Assembly: GCF_026309355.1 (NCBI RefSeq)
Contig: NZ_JAPJZK010000001.1
Location: forward strand, 2,810,501-2,874,500
Direction of reading: 5' to 3'
DNA: 64,000 nt
DNA from: Spartinivicinus marinus
Lineage (GTDB): Bacteria > Pseudomonadota > Gammaproteobacteria > Pseudomonadales > Zooshikellaceae
Shown: positions 42,377 to 52,438 of the stretch, one piece after another
Position numbering within the stretch: position 1 is the stretch's first letter
Layout of the letters: every line of letters starts with the position of its first letter
Made by a program: the position numbers and the translations under genes
Notes under the pieces: model-generated
Seen by the model: the letters and a program-made list of their open reading frames with translations, nothing else
Database searches by the model: none
What the model was told of the DNA's origin: nothing

Positions 42377-43453
42377 TTATAAGCCTGAATATTGTCTTAG
42401 CTCATTGGCGTTGGTGGCTGTTACTCGCTGGACAGTCATACCGTCTTTTAGATAACTAGCGCCTTCGGTTACTACTTCTGTAACATTTTCCAATCCACTT
42501 CGAACGGCCATTTCCTTATTTAATAAGCCAGCTAGGGTGACCCAGTGCTGACTGACTTGGCTGGTTTGTTGATCATAAGCAAATACCATGGCTTGATTGC
42601 TCTTAGCAGTAACAATGGCTTCTATGGGAATAAAGGCTAGCGGCTGAGTACTTTTAGGTAGAATATCAACTCGGGCAATAAAGCCTGAACGAAGTGGTAA
42701 AGGTGGATTATTTAAGCTGACTTCTATTTCAAAAGTACCAGTTTTGAGGTCAGCCACCGCTGCAATTTTGGTAATTTTTCCAGTAAAGAGTGTTTGCGGG
42801 TAAGCATCAAATGCTAGTTTTACAGGGTCTTGAACTGATGTTTTGACAACATCTCGGTCTGCTAACCCTACTCTAACCACCCAGCTGTTTTGATTTTTTG
42901 CCACAGTGAAAAGTGGGGAGCCAGCATTGATTAATTCATTTTCTTCAGTGAAACGCTGTAAGACTTTGCCATTAAATGGCGCTTTAATTATTGAGTGACG
43001 ACGATTAAAGGTGGCTATTTTCAGTTCTGACTCAGCTAAATGTAAGGCAGTTTGAGCATCCTGCAGTTGTTGTAAAGGAATGACATTTTTTTTATATAAA
43101 TCGGTGAATCGTATTAAGTCACGCTTGGCTTTTGCTACATTGGATTCTGTTGAAGTGACTTGGGCATTAATTTCAGCAAGATCCAGACTTGCTAACGTAT
43201 CACCTTGCTGGAAAGTTTCTCCTTCATCCACATGAATTCTATTAATTAAGCCGCTGGTCTTAAAAGCCAGCCGGGTCTCTTTTTTATAAGCTAACCTACC
43301 ACTGGTTTTAATGGGGATAATTCTTTTTTCTTTAATCACAGGAGCCGTGGCAACGACAATGGTAGGCTTAGTTGTCAGTGGGTCCGCAACTCCCCAGATA
43401 GAAGGCATGACAAAGAGGATAGCGGCAACCCGATTAATAAGCTGCAGGTTCAT
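42377..43453 (-). CDS. RND efflux membrane-fusion (adaptor) protein
   Basis: I start at the ATG at 43453 (358 residues), which begins a signal peptide (MNLQLINRVAAILFVMPSIWG). An ATG eight codons earlier gives a poor, charged N-terminus. The layout is typical of HlyD/AcrA-type adaptors: TRLAFKTSGLINRIHVDEGETFQQGDTLASLD (lipoyl half 1), a helical hairpin of about 40 residues, ATFNRRHSIIKAPFNGKVLQRF (lipoyl half 2), then the beta-barrel part (VGLADRDVVKTSVQDPV) and SGFIARVDI. It links the pump to the outer-membrane channel. It lacks an obvious lipobox. A TetR-like operator lies 54 bp before its start, suggesting the pump operon is repressed. Confidence 0.88.
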   Translation of the reverse strand: MNLQLINRVAAILFVMPSIWGVADPLTTKPTIVVATAPVIKEKRIIPIKTSGRLAYKKETRLAFKTSGLINRIHVDEGETFQQGDTLASLDLAEINAQVTSTESNVAKAKRDLIRFTDLYKKNVIPLQQLQDAQTALHLAESELKIATFNRRHSIIKAPFNGKVLQRFTEENELINAGSPLFTVAKNQNSWVVRVGLADRDVVKTSVQDPVKLAFDAYPQTLFTGKITKIAAVADLKTGTFEIEVSLNNPPLPLRSGFIARVDILPKSTQPLAFIPIEAIVTAKSNQAMVFAYDQQTSQVSQHWVTLAGLLNKEMAVRSGLENVTEVVTEGASYLKDGMTVQRVTATNANELRQYSGL

Positions 43454-43506
43454 GGTTTCTTCTTCCTTTCCTTCCATGATGTAAGAGGGAAGCTGTTAAA
43501 TCGATA

Positions 43507-43525
43507 ATGTTTACACTGTAAACAT
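43507..43525. promoter_or_regulatory. TetR-type operator upstream of the RND pump operon
   Basis: ATGTTTACA-C-TGTAAACAT is a perfect 19-bp palindrome with a one-base centre, the usual size for TetR-family dimers. It is placed to block the pump promoter. The likely repressor gene is not adjacent. Confidence 0.65.
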
Positions 43526-43735
43526 ATAAACCATACATGTTGCCGTCGTCAACATCGTTTTTCCATAACTACTCAAGTTTTGATATTCGCAACACATAAG
43601 CTTTTTAGCGACTTAAGCTGTTGTGTTGGCCGATATGTTTTAATAAACCACTGAAATTTTCCATGTAGCCCAGTGAAATCAAAGACTGCAGTGTTTATAC
43701 TGTGGTTACAATTTATAGGTGGTTTGTTTGATTTT

Positions 43736-44617
43736 ATGAGTAATACAAAAGATATCGCCCAGCGTTTTAGCTTTGATGACACAGCAGTTAGAGGAGAGAT
43801 AGTCTCGCTTGAGGATAGCTATCAGCAGGCACTGGCAAACCATGATTATCCTCCTGTTATTCGGCAGCTGCTAGGAGAGCTGATTGCATCGGCTATTTTG
43901 CTAAGCTCAACTTTAAAGTTTGAAGGTACCTTAACATTGCAGGCTCGAAGCGAAGGCTCTGTGACGTTATTGATGGCCGAGTGTAATGAAAAGCGCCAAT
44001 TTCGGGCCGTGGCAAGCTGGAAAGAAGATGTTAATAATGAGACAGAATTATCTAGTTTGATGCCTAACGGGGTGCTTTCAATTACCGTGGATCCTAAGGG
44101 TAAGAAACGATACCAAGGGGTCGTTTCTACTAATGGAGTGACTTTAGCTGACTGCTTAGCTAACTATTTCAAACAATCTGAGCAACTGGCTACACGGTTT
44201 TGGGTGTTTTCTGACCAGAGTCGTGTGTCAGGAATGCTTTTACAAGCGCTTCCAGATAATAATTCCGAAGAGCAGCAAGAGGCATGGCAACGAATAAACT
44301 GCTTAGCTGATACGATTACTGCAGAGGAATTGCTCAGCCTTGAAATTAAAGACGTGTTGCATAGACTGTTTCATGAAGAAAATGTCAGGCTTTATGAGCC
44401 TCACCCTGCCGAATTCAAGTGCAGCTGTTCAAAAGAGCGTACAGCAAAAGCACTACTCACCTTGGGCTATGCTGAGGTAACCCACATTCTCCAAGAACAG
44501 CAACAGGTTAGTATGGACTGCCAGTTTTGTGGTGCACATTATGAGTTTTCTGCTCCAGAGGTAGAACAGCTGTTTGATGCACCTGATGGTGATGGTGCAG
44601 CACCCGTTGTACATTAA
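43736..44617 (+). CDS. hslO: redox-activated chaperone Hsp33
   Basis: This 293-residue cytoplasmic chaperone starts at the ATG at 43736. A frame from 43673 lacks typical Hsp33 sequence. It contains RFSFDDTAVRGEIVSLEDSYQQAL, LLGELIASAILLSSTLKFEGTLTLQ and QLATRFW. The redox switch at the end has CSCSKER and the later CQFCGAHYEF (CxC plus CxxC), the four cysteines that bind zinc and form disulfides on oxidation. Active Hsp33 holds unfolded proteins during oxidative stress. It sits upstream of pckA in the same order as in Pseudomonas (hslO then pckA), with its own gap of 420 bp. Confidence 0.96.
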   Translation: MSNTKDIAQRFSFDDTAVRGEIVSLEDSYQQALANHDYPPVIRQLLGELIASAILLSSTLKFEGTLTLQARSEGSVTLLMAECNEKRQFRAVASWKEDVNNETELSSLMPNGVLSITVDPKGKKRYQGVVSTNGVTLADCLANYFKQSEQLATRFWVFSDQSRVSGMLLQALPDNNSEEQQEAWQRINCLADTITAEELLSLEIKDVLHRLFHEENVRLYEPHPAEFKCSCSKERTAKALLTLGYAEVTHILQEQQQVSMDCQFCGAHYEFSAPEVEQLFDAPDGDGAAPVVH

Positions 44618-45038
44618 ATGCTTCAGTTACTTATAGCCTGAAATTATCATTATGCTTGAGCAAATAAAGTAGCCGCAATTTTTTCAAAGAAGGTTAATTT
44701 TTATCATTCAGTATGATGTGGTAAACAACGTGTTATAAACAAATGTGTGAGCTTTGATCAGTTTGAAATTCGCTCACATCGTGAATATTTGGCATAATTG
44801 CGCTCCCTAGAATGCAGCACTAGGACTATACAATAAAATGAACACTACTAAAGACCAGTTTTTTAGAGATGTTCTTAATAGACTTTGCTAGGTGTACTAA
44901 TTAATAGCAAAGTCTGAACACACAGGATTGATTAACTAGCTGTTATCTGGTCAAAACACGCTTAGCTTTTATAAGAGCGCTACAAATCAGATAACAAAAA
45001 AGACTTCGGTTTTTTATAAACCGGCGAGGTATTGACGA
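44618..45038. other. 421-bp gap upstream of pckA
   Basis: No gene was recognised. The last 100 bases fold strongly (see leader hairpins at 44942-45016). The preceding part has no clear motif. It probably contains the pckA promoter. Confidence 0.5.
44942..45016 (+). promoter_or_regulatory. stacked leader hairpins before pckA (attenuator-like)
   Basis: GTTATCTG at 44942-44949 pairs with CAGATAAC at 44988-44995. Directly after it, AAAAAAGAC-TTCG-GTTTTTT (44996-45016) forms a stem closed by a UUCG loop with a poly-U end. The second looks like an intrinsic terminator located 22 bp before the start codon, so it may control pckA transcription. No ligand is evident. Confidence 0.45.
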
Positions 45039-46598
45039 ATGACAGAGACCCAGACGGGCAGTACAACTTATAGTGATTTAAGTGCTGCTCAATTAACTGA
45101 GCTTGCAATTAAGCGGGGAGAGGGCCAGTTAGCAGCAAATGGCTCATTGGTTGTAGCTACAGGTACTCGTACCGGCCGTTCGCCGAAAGATCGATTTATT
45201 GTCCAAGAGCCAAGCACTTCTGATGCAATTGCTTGGGGCAATATCAACCGACCTTTTCCAGCTGATAAGTTTGATGAGCTATGGGAGCGAGTCGCTGACT
45301 TTTTAGCGAGTCGTGACCAGTTTGAGCAGCATCTGCATGTGGGGGCTGATCCTGAGCACTATTTACCTGTGGTCATGACAACAGAAACTGCCTGGCATAA
45401 CCTGTTTGGTCGTAACCTGTTTGTTCGTCCTGAAGAATATAACCCTAAAGCTAAAGAAACCTGGCAGATTCTTAATGTGCCAAGCTTTGAGTGTTCACCT
45501 GAGCGGGATGGCACTAATTCTGATGGTGCAGTTATCATTAATTTCGCTAAGCGGAAAGTATTGCTGGCAGGTATGCGTTATGCCGGCGAAATGAAAAAAG
45601 CCATGTTCTCGGTACAAAACTTTTTATTACCAGAAAAAGATGTACTGCCAATGCATTGTTCAGCCAATGTGGGTGAAGATGGCGAAACCTGCTTGTTTTT
45701 TGGTTTGTCTGGCACTGGAAAAACCACCTTGTCTGCAGATGAAAGCCGCTTCTTGATTGGTGATGATGAACATGGTTGGGGCAAGGGCACCGTATTTAAT
45801 ATCGAAGGCGGTTGCTACGCTAAGTGCATTAACTTAAGCCAAAAAAATGAGCCGGTTATTTGGAATGCCATACGTTTTGGCGCAATTGTTGAAAACGTAA
45901 TGATTGATGAGCAAACCCGGCTACCGGATTACACTGACGTTTCTTTAACAGAAAACAGTCGTTGTGCTTACCCATTAGAGCATGTTGAAAAACGTGTGGA
46001 TATCAATCGTGCTGGTGAGCCAAATGCAATTATCTTTTTAACCTGCGATATGACAGGCGTTTTACCACCGGTTTCTATCTTATCGAAAGAAGCAGCGGCT
46101 TATCACTTTTTGAGTGGCTATACCGCACTGGTAGGCTCTACTGAAATGGGTGGCGGCAAAGGCTTAAAATCAACCTTTTCAACTTGCTTCGGCGCGCCTT
46201 TCTTCCCTCGCCCCGCTAGCGTATATGCTGAATTATTAATGAAGCGAGTCCAGGAATTTGGTAGCCGGGTCTACTTAGTCAACACAGGTTGGACTGGCGG
46301 AGCCAATGGTAAAGGTGGTGAGCGTTTCAGCATTCCAATCACTCGGGCAATTATTAGTGCAATACAAACAGGTGCCTTGGTTGATGTTGAAACTACACGG
46401 CTGCCGTTACTAAACTTGGAAATTCCTGTTGAAGTGCCAGGGGTTGAGACTCGCCTGTTGAATCCAAAAGATACCTGGGCTGACCCAGCTGCTTACGATG
46501 AAGCAGCAAAAGACCTGGCGAATCAGTTTATTGAAAACTTCACTAAGTTTGATGTAACTGAAGCCATAAAAGAAGCAGGCCCTCAGTTAGAAGACTAA
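45039..46598 (+). CDS. pckA: phosphoenolpyruvate carboxykinase (ATP)
   Basis: This 519-residue cytoplasmic enzyme converts oxaloacetate and ATP to PEP, CO2 and ADP, opening gluconeogenesis. It has GAGG about ten bases before the ATG. The early [15 protein letters not shown] is the PCK start. The kinase P-loop is [15 protein letters not shown]. The preceding HCSANVG supplies metal and substrate contacts, followed by [39 protein letters not shown] and [19 protein letters not shown]. Length and motifs fit the ATP-dependent (bacterial) form. Together with dicarboxylate uptake genes in the window it would let the cell grow on C4 acids. Confidence 0.97.
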   Translation: MTETQTGSTTYSDLSAAQLTELAIKRGEGQLAANGSLVVATGTRTGRSPKDRFIVQEPSTSDAIAWGNINRPFPADKFDELWERVADFLASRDQFEQHLHVGADPEHYLPVVMTTETAWHNLFGRNLFVRPEEYNPKAKETWQILNVPSFECSPERDGTNSDGAVIINFAKRKVLLAGMRYAGEMKKAMFSVQNFLLPEKDVLPMHCSANVGEDGETCLFFGLSGTGKTTLSADESRFLIGDDEHGWGKGTVFNIEGGCYAKCINLSQKNEPVIWNAIRFGAIVENVMIDEQTRLPDYTDVSLTENSRCAYPLEHVEKRVDINRAGEPNAIIFLTCDMTGVLPPVSILSKEAAAYHFLSGYTALVGSTEMGGGKGLKSTFSTCFGAPFFPRPASVYAELLMKRVQEFGSRVYLVNTGWTGGANGKGGERFSIPITRAIISAIQTGALVDVETTRLPLLNLEIPVEVPGVETRLLNPKDTWADPAAYDEAAKDLANQFIENFTKFDVTEAIKEAGPQLED

Positions 46599-46626
46599 TC
46601 CTTCTTCCCCCTTCACTTTTTCAAGA

Positions 46627-46787
46627 GTAGGGTGACTCAAAAGTTGGGAAAAATGGAGTGATGGGGTGTTCTGGAACTGCTGTCGGGAGCAGCTAAAGCG
46701 CTAAAGGCCATGGATGGCCTTGTAGAGTGGTGGAAGAATATCCTATTGCTCCATTTTTAATTTCCCAAGCTTTTTGGGGCACCCTAC
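46627..46787. repeat. long imperfect palindrome, copy 1 (before tex)
   Basis: The tips GTAGGGTG and CACCCTAC are perfect inverses. Arms continue with AAGTTGGGAAA, AATGGAGTGATGGGG on one side and CCTATTGCTCCATTTTTAA, TTTCCCAAGCTTTTTGG on the other, roughly 40-45 bp per arm. A smaller hairpin AAGGCCATGGATGGCCTT sits inside. It shares GGTGGAAGAATA and following bases with copy 2 beyond tex, so this is a family of hairpin repeats. As RNA it could end the pckA transcript. Confidence 0.7.
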
Positions 46788-46928
46788 CAACATATCCCCG
46801 CTAGCTTCATAAACTATTTGTGATAAGCCCAACAAAAGATAATGTAAGGTTGTTTTTGTATTTCTCGAAAAGCAACAAATCATAGGTATAATCTGACTTA
46901 TGTGTACAACGTATAAAACAGGTTATTC

Positions 46929-49256
46929 ATGCAAAGTATATTTGAGCGTATCGCTGAAGAACTCGAGGTAAGATCACAACAAGTTGCGGCAGCGGTCGCT
47001 TTATTAGATGAGGGTGCAACTGTCCCTTTTATTGCTCGTTACCGAAAAGAAGTCACAGGGGCACTAGACGACACCCAGTTACGTAACCTTGAAGAGCGCT
47101 TACGCTATCTTCGTGAGTTAGAAGATCGAAGAGAAACCATTTTAAGAAGTATTGAAGATCAAGAAAAACTCACACCTGAACTCGCCAAGGCGATTAAAGA
47201 CGCTGACACTAAAACCCGCCTGGAAGATCTTTATCTCCCCTATAAACCCAAGCGCCGAACCAAGGCACAAATTGCTATTGAAGCCGGGCTTGAGCCATTG
47301 GCTGATAAACTATTAGCAAACCCTGAGCTCAATCCTGAGCAAGAAGCCCAAGACTTTTTAAACCCAGAAGCTAAAGTAGAAGACGCTAAAGCTGCACTTG
47401 ATGGTGCCAAATATATTTTAATGGAGCGCTTTAGTGAAAATGCAGAGTTACTTGGTAAGTTACGTACTTTCTTATGGGACGATGGTACCGTATCAGCCCG
47501 AGTGGTTGCTGGTAAAGAAAATGAAGGTGCTAAATTCAGCGATTATTTTGAGCATGATGAGCCGTTACAAAAAATGCCGTCCCATCGTGCCTTGGCTATT
47601 TTCCGTGCCCGTAATGAAGGTATTTTACAGTTCAGTATTGTAGTAGGTGACCAAGAAGACAAAACAGCGACCAGTCCATGCGAAGTGATGATTGCTGATT
47701 TTTGGCAGCTAGAAGACAAAGGTCGTCCAGCTGATACTTGGCTGAAGGAAGTAGTGCGCTGGACCTGGCGGGTAAAACTATTAACCCACTTAGAAACTGA
47801 GCTAATGGGGCAGGTAAGAGAGTCGGCAGAAGAAGAGGCCATCAAAGTATTTGCTGATAATCTACATGACTTATTGCTGGCAGCCCCAGCAGGCCCTCGT
47901 TGCACTATTGGCCTGGACCCTGGCTTGCGGACTGGTGTAAAAGTTGCTGTTGTAGACAGTACCGGCAAATTAGTTGATCACACCACCATATTTCCTCATG
48001 CCCCACAACACCAGTGGGATCGTTCTATTAGTGTATTGGCAGCTCTGTGTGCTAAGCATAAAGTAGACTTAGTCAGCATTGGTAATGGTACTGCTTCCCG
48101 TGAAACCGATAAACTGGCAGGTGAAGTGATGAAGCGTTACCCAGAGCTGAAGCTTACCAAAATCATGGTGAGTGAAGCTGGGGCTTCGGTTTATTCTGCA
48201 TCAGAGCTAGCTGCAAAAGAATTTCCTGATTTAGATGTTTCCTTCCGTGGGGCAGTCTCAATTGCCCGAAGGCTACAAGATCCATTAGCAGAGCTAGTAA
48301 AAATAGACCCTAAATCCATTGGTGTTGGCCAATATCAACATGATGTCAGCCAAGTAAAATTAGCTCGCTCACTGGATGCAGTGGTTGAGGACTGTGTAAA
48401 CGCAGTAGGTGTTGATGTAAATACAGCTTCTGCTCAACTGCTTACCCGTGTATCAGGTTTAAACCAAACTATTGCTACCAATATTGTGCAATTCAGGGAT
48501 GAAAATGGTGCCTTTAATAAGCGTAGCGACTTAAAGAAAGTACCAAGATTGGGCGCAAAAACTTTTGAGCAAGCGGCAGGCTTTTTAAGAATAATGAATG
48601 GTTCAAACCCGCTTGATGCTTCTAGTGTTCACCCAGAAGCTTACCCTGTGGTTAAGAAAATTGCAGAAAGTAGTGCCAAGGATGTCAAAGCTATTATTGG
48701 TGACAGCCAGTTTTTAAAACAACTTAACCCCGCAAATTTTACAGATGAAACCTTTGGTATTCCAACCGTAACTGACATTATTAAAGAGCTTGATAAGCCC
48801 GGGCGTGATCCAAGGCCAGAGTTTAAAACGGCAGAATTTAAAGAAGGCGTAGAAACCCTGGCAGACTTGAAGCCAGATATGATTCTGGAAGGGGTCATTA
48901 CTAATGTGACTAACTTTGGAGCATTTGTAGATATTGGCGTTCACCAGGATGGTTTAGTGCATATCTCTGCGCTGTCCAATGAGTTTGTCAAAGACCCGCG
49001 TGAGGTCGTAAAGGCTGGTGATATTGTTAAAGTCAAAGTTATGGAAGTGGATATTCCAAGAAAGCGTATCGGACTGTCTATGCGCTTAACTGATTCGGCA
49101 ACTGACACTCAGGCACAAAAGCAACAGTCGACTAAAGGTAACAGACAGTCGCAACCAAAAAATAAGTCTGGGGGGCAAAAAGGTAAAGGTAGTCAATCAA
49201 GTGGTGGAACATTTGCCGACCTGTTTGCGAATGCAAAAACACTACGGAAAAAGTAG
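46929..49256 (+). CDS. tex: S1-type RNA-binding transcription factor Tex
   Basis: This 775-residue protein has the full Tex plan. An N-terminal helical domain with [29 protein letters not shown] is followed by [12 protein letters not shown] YqgF/RuvC-like fold shows [21 protein letters not shown] and [18 protein letters not shown]. The helix-hairpin-helix part is [27 protein letters not shown] and [14 protein letters not shown]. The final S1 domain is [33 protein letters not shown], then a Gln/Lys-rich tail. Tex binds nucleic acids and helps transcription and stress survival. It is flanked on both sides by related palindromic repeats. Confidence 0.97.
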   Translation: MQSIFERIAEELEVRSQQVAAAVALLDEGATVPFIARYRKEVTGALDDTQLRNLEERLRYLRELEDRRETILRSIEDQEKLTPELAKAIKDADTKTRLEDLYLPYKPKRRTKAQIAIEAGLEPLADKLLANPELNPEQEAQDFLNPEAKVEDAKAALDGAKYILMERFSENAELLGKLRTFLWDDGTVSARVVAGKENEGAKFSDYFEHDEPLQKMPSHRALAIFRARNEGILQFSIVVGDQEDKTATSPCEVMIADFWQLEDKGRPADTWLKEVVRWTWRVKLLTHLETELMGQVRESAEEEAIKVFADNLHDLLLAAPAGPRCTIGLDPGLRTGVKVAVVDSTGKLVDHTTIFPHAPQHQWDRSISVLAALCAKHKVDLVSIGNGTASRETDKLAGEVMKRYPELKLTKIMVSEAGASVYSASELAAKEFPDLDVSFRGAVSIARRLQDPLAELVKIDPKSIGVGQYQHDVSQVKLARSLDAVVEDCVNAVGVDVNTASAQLLTRVSGLNQTIATNIVQFRDENGAFNKRSDLKKVPRLGAKTFEQAAGFLRIMNGSNPLDASSVHPEAYPVVKKIAESSAKDVKAIIGDSQFLKQLNPANFTDETFGIPTVTDIIKELDKPGRDPRPEFKTAEFKEGVETLADLKPDMILEGVITNVTNFGAFVDIGVHQDGLVHISALSNEFVKDPREVVKAGDIVKVKVMEVDIPRKRIGLSMRLTDSATDTQAQKQQSTKGNRQSQPKNKSGGQKGKGSQSSGGTFADLFANAKTLRKK

Positions 49257-49615
49257 AGCTGTAATACTTAAATTAATGCTCTCCCTAGCTTTCACTCCAC
49301 TCCCTTTGAAGGGTGTCGCAAAAGCAGGGAAATAGGGAGTGATAGGGCGGTGGAAGAATACCCTATCACTTCATATTTATTCTCCATTACTCTTGTTGCG
49401 ACAGAAGGCTAGTAACTAATCCTGGTGGTAAGTAGAATTTTGCTATTCTTGAACAAAATCGTTAGTCTGCATGTAATAAACTTGAGTAACTGTAATTGTA
49501 ATATAGAGAGCACTTAGACTTTTGCATACTGGTAAAAACGCTTTACTTTACTGACAATCAAGTAAGCTCTGTATAGTGGTGTTGTTTATTACTTTTAATT
49601 GAAGGAAGTAGCGCT
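49257..49615. other. 359-bp gap between tex and gshA
   Basis: No protein gene was seen. It holds the palindrome copy 2 and about 200 bp of AT-rich leader before gshA, without a further recognised motif. Confidence 0.5.
49314..49403. repeat. long imperfect palindrome, copy 2 (after tex)
   Basis: TGTCGCAA and TTGCGACA are perfect tips. Inside, AAATAGGGAGTGATAGGG pairs with CCCTATCACTTCATATTT. The central GGTGGAAGAATACCCTATC matches copy 1 at the corresponding place, although copy 2 is shorter (90 bp versus 161 bp). It may act as the tex terminator, or as a mobile hairpin element. Confidence 0.65.
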
Positions 49616-51208
49616 TTGACTACTAAGTATCAGGCAAGTCTTGCAGTATTAGGTCAAAAAGACAATATACAATTATTGACGCAGCTTCAACATGGCATTG
49701 AAAAAGAAGGTCTGCGGACTGATATGGCTGGTTACTTATCTCAACAGCCTCATCCTGACCAGCTGGGCTCAAAATTAACCCATCCTTATATAACTACTGA
49801 CTATTCAGAAGCTTTGCTGGAGTTTATTACGCCTGTTTATCAAAACCCAGCAGATGCTTTACATTTTCAACACCAGCTACACCAATACACCTACCAACAT
49901 TTAGATGCTGAATTGTTGTGGGTAAATAGCATGCCTTGTCTGCTAGGTTCGGATGAAGAAATACCGATTGCTTATTATGGTGACTCTAACCTGGGTAAAA
50001 TGAAGTATGTTTATCGGGAAGGTTTAGCGCACCGTTATGGTAAAGCAATGCAAACAATAGCGGGTATTCACTATAATTTTTCATTGCCGTCGGAATTATG
50101 GGAATTATTAAAAGAAAAAGAGATGCCAGGGCTAACGTTAGATGATTACCAATCTACAAAATATTTTGCCATGATTCGTAATTTTCGTCGCTATGCCTGG
50201 TTGTTGATGTATTTATTTGGTGCTTCACCTGCAGTCAGTAAAAATTTCTTAAGAAATGGGAAGCATGGCCTGCAATCACTTAATCATGAGACGCTGTATT
50301 TACCCTATGCAACATCTCTTCGCATGAGTGATTTAGGCTACCAAAATAATGCTCAGGCTAGTTTGAATATATGCTACAACACTTTACCGAGTTATGTAGA
50401 TACTATTAGTAAGGCAATAAAAACTCCTTACCCCAAATATGAACAAATTGGAGTTGAAGTTAATGGGCACTACCGGCAATTGAACTCTAATTTATTACAA
50501 ATAGAGAATGAATATTATAGTCCGGTTAGGCCAAAAAGAATTACTCAGTCAGGTGAGCATCCTATTGATGCGTTGGCTGATAAGGGAGTGGAGTATGTTG
50601 AAATTCGCTGTATGGATTTAAATCCTTTTGCTCCATTAGGTATTGATTTAACTACCAGTCATTTTTTAGATACCTTTTTAACTTATTGTGCCTTAGCGGA
50701 TAGCCCAGATATTGATCTGCAAGAATGCAAAGCCATTCAGCACAATTTTGATCAAACAGTTGTTGAAGGGCGTAAGCCTGAACTAACCCTGATAAAACAA
50801 GATAAACCCATTCAATTAACTGACTGGGCCAAGCAACTGTTAACGGAGCTAATACCAGTAGCAGAGCTGCTGGATAGTGCCTGGGGAAGTAACAATCACA
50901 AAGTAGCTATTGAAGAGCAGCTAACGAAAATAGAAGACAGTAGTCTGACACCTTCGGCCAAAGTAATAGCAGAATTACAACAAAGCCAATCCAGTTTTAA
51001 TGAGTTTGGTATTAGCGTTGCCAAACAGCATGCAGATTATTTTTTAGGGACTTCATTGTGTAGTAAACGCCAAAATTACTTTAATGCGTTAACTCAGCAG
51101 TCTTGGGCAGATCAACGCCATTTGGAAACTAAAGACTCACAAAGTTTTCCTGAGTTTTTGGCAGACTACTTTCGTGCCTCCCCAACTAGTACCGCATCTT
51201 GTAAATAA
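49616..51208 (+). CDS. gshA: glutamate-cysteine ligase GshA
   Basis: This 530-residue cytoplasmic enzyme joins glutamate and cysteine, the first step of glutathione synthesis. It starts at TTG with GAAGGAAG at a good distance. Family blocks are QLQHGIEKEGLRTDMAG (ATP and Glu binding), HPYITTDYSEALLEFITPVY, MPCLLGSDEEIPIAYYG, AGIHYNFSLP and YLFGASPAVSKNF. The region VEYVEIRCMDLNPFAPLGI supplies catalytic metal ligands. It belongs to the gamma-proteobacterial GshA type. Together with PckA and Tex it follows the order seen in Pseudomonas and relatives, although the intervening distance differs. Confidence 0.96.
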   Translation: MTTKYQASLAVLGQKDNIQLLTQLQHGIEKEGLRTDMAGYLSQQPHPDQLGSKLTHPYITTDYSEALLEFITPVYQNPADALHFQHQLHQYTYQHLDAELLWVNSMPCLLGSDEEIPIAYYGDSNLGKMKYVYREGLAHRYGKAMQTIAGIHYNFSLPSELWELLKEKEMPGLTLDDYQSTKYFAMIRNFRRYAWLLMYLFGASPAVSKNFLRNGKHGLQSLNHETLYLPYATSLRMSDLGYQNNAQASLNICYNTLPSYVDTISKAIKTPYPKYEQIGVEVNGHYRQLNSNLLQIENEYYSPVRPKRITQSGEHPIDALADKGVEYVEIRCMDLNPFAPLGIDLTTSHFLDTFLTYCALADSPDIDLQECKAIQHNFDQTVVEGRKPELTLIKQDKPIQLTDWAKQLLTELIPVAELLDSAWGSNNHKVAIEEQLTKIEDSSLTPSAKVIAELQQSQSSFNEFGISVAKQHADYFLGTSLCSKRQNYFNALTQQSWADQRHLETKDSQSFPEFLADYFRASPTSTASCK

Positions 51209-51605
51209 TTAGCATTTAAAGGCCAGCCTAAAGGGGGGATTTCAAATCCATTCGGGCTGCGCCACCTTCAGATGGGCAGATGGGTAAAAATGCATAGCAG
51301 AGTCAGTGGAATATTGAGTTTTGTGATGGCTGTCACGCTGCTTAGTTTATAAAAGCACTATAACTAAAAGTATAACTACACCACTGGTTGTGATGTAACA
51401 GATTGCGGCAAAACAGACAGTCGTGTAACAGGTTATCTAGTTAACAAAATATGCGACACCCCCTGTGTAGGGTGGAGTTGTATAGTTGATATCATCAATA
51501 GATAAGCTGTGAGTAGAGACTTAAATAAATATACAAATAAGCAAAAGTTAGAGTGTATGTAGCGCTTTATTATTACCCTAAAGCAATATACCCAGGGCGG
51601 CAGAT
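51209..51605. other. 397-bp gap upstream of the RMF-like gene
   Basis: No gene was recognised. TGTAACAG recurs near 51393 and 51423. GGCTGCGCC and other GC-richer bases around 51240-51280 do not form a clear structure. The region is expected to hold the growth-phase promoter of the next gene. Confidence 0.4.
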
Positions 51606-51821
51606 ATGACTAAAAAGGAAGCGCCAGATCAGTCTGATACCAGTGAGATGGGGGAGTGCTCGCTGGATGATTTAACAAATGCATACCAACAAGGCTACCA
51701 GGCAGGTATTCGCACAATTTTTAATCTTCCACCCTATCAGCATAAAAGGCTGGCAGCTGCATGGCTGGCAGGGTTTGATGATGGTTTACATCAGTATGAG
51801 TTAAGTATCTCTGCTGCTTAG
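51606..51821 (+). CDS. ribosome modulation factor-like protein
   Basis: This 71-residue protein carries the RMF signature in LDDLTNAYQQGYQAGIRTIF, similar to AHQRGYQAGIAG of E. coli RMF, then PPYQHKRLAAAWLAGFDDGL corresponding to the CPY-x-x-x-x-R-x-x-WLGGW-x-x-A part. It differs by an acidic N-terminus, a Phe for the second Trp and no Cys in CPY. True RMF joins ribosomes into inactive 100S dimers in stationary phase. The weaker N-terminal match makes it an RMF-like protein whose ribosome activity is not certain. AGGGCGG lies upstream of the ATG. Confidence 0.75.
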   Translation: MTKKEAPDQSDTSEMGECSLDDLTNAYQQGYQAGIRTIFNLPPYQHKRLAAAWLAGFDDGLHQYELSISAA

Positions 51822-51873
51822 TAGCTTCACTATGCAGATAAGCGTTAGCAAGTTAGTGGACGATCTCTTGAGG

Positions 51874-52293
51874 TTAGCGCTGCACCACAAATGATGTAAA
51901 CAACAGGTCATCAACAATAGGTTTGCCTTCCTCTTCTTTGAGACGGTCTTGGATAATTTTTAATGCTTCTTGTCGTAAGCTTTCTTTCCCTTCGGCGTTG
52001 CTTATATCCTTATCAAGTTGGCGGCTAAACAATAACACCAAGCCATCACGCAATAGCGGCATGTGCTGCTCAACTTTTGTAACGGCATCTTTACCATACA
52101 CGCGAACGGATATATCTGCTTTTAAATATTTTAGTCGGTTTTTTATCTCACCGTAGTTCACCACAAATGAGGGTTTAAGTTCAATGTATTCTACGGCCCC
52201 TTTCTCATCACCTTCTTCAGCAGTGCTATGGTGACTAATTAAACATAAGCTTATAAACAAAAAATTGATAAAAAAAAGCGCTTTTTTAAGCAT
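51874..52293 (-). CDS. FliL-like periplasmic protein
   Basis: I start at the ATG at 52293 with AAGGTGG upstream, giving 139 residues. An ATG seven codons earlier is less likely. It has one N-terminal hydrophobic segment (ALFFINFLFISLCLISHHSTA). It is followed by the FliL pattern VEYIELKPSFVVNYG, LKYLKADISVRVYG, VEQHMPLLRDGLVLLFSRQ, then LRQEALKIIQDRLKEEEGKPIVDDLLFTSFVVQ. FliL proteins bind the flagellar motor. Members outside flagellar operons, as here (no flagellar genes nearby), form a related group of unknown role. It is transcribed alone, convergent with the RMF-like gene. Confidence 0.8.
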   Translation of the reverse strand: MLKKALFFINFLFISLCLISHHSTAEEGDEKGAVEYIELKPSFVVNYGEIKNRLKYLKADISVRVYGKDAVTKVEQHMPLLRDGLVLLFSRQLDKDISNAEGKESLRQEALKIIQDRLKEEEGKPIVDDLLFTSFVVQR

Positions 52294-52438
52294 AAACCCA
52301 CCTTGGTTATGCAATAAGTGAACTTACTGTGTTGGTGGCGCTCTACAACAAGAAATGTGGCCCTTGCATATCGTATTTCTCTACACTAGTGTAGCTCTAT
52401 TTTAACCATTAGGTGTCTTAAGGCGGGAGCAATTATCT

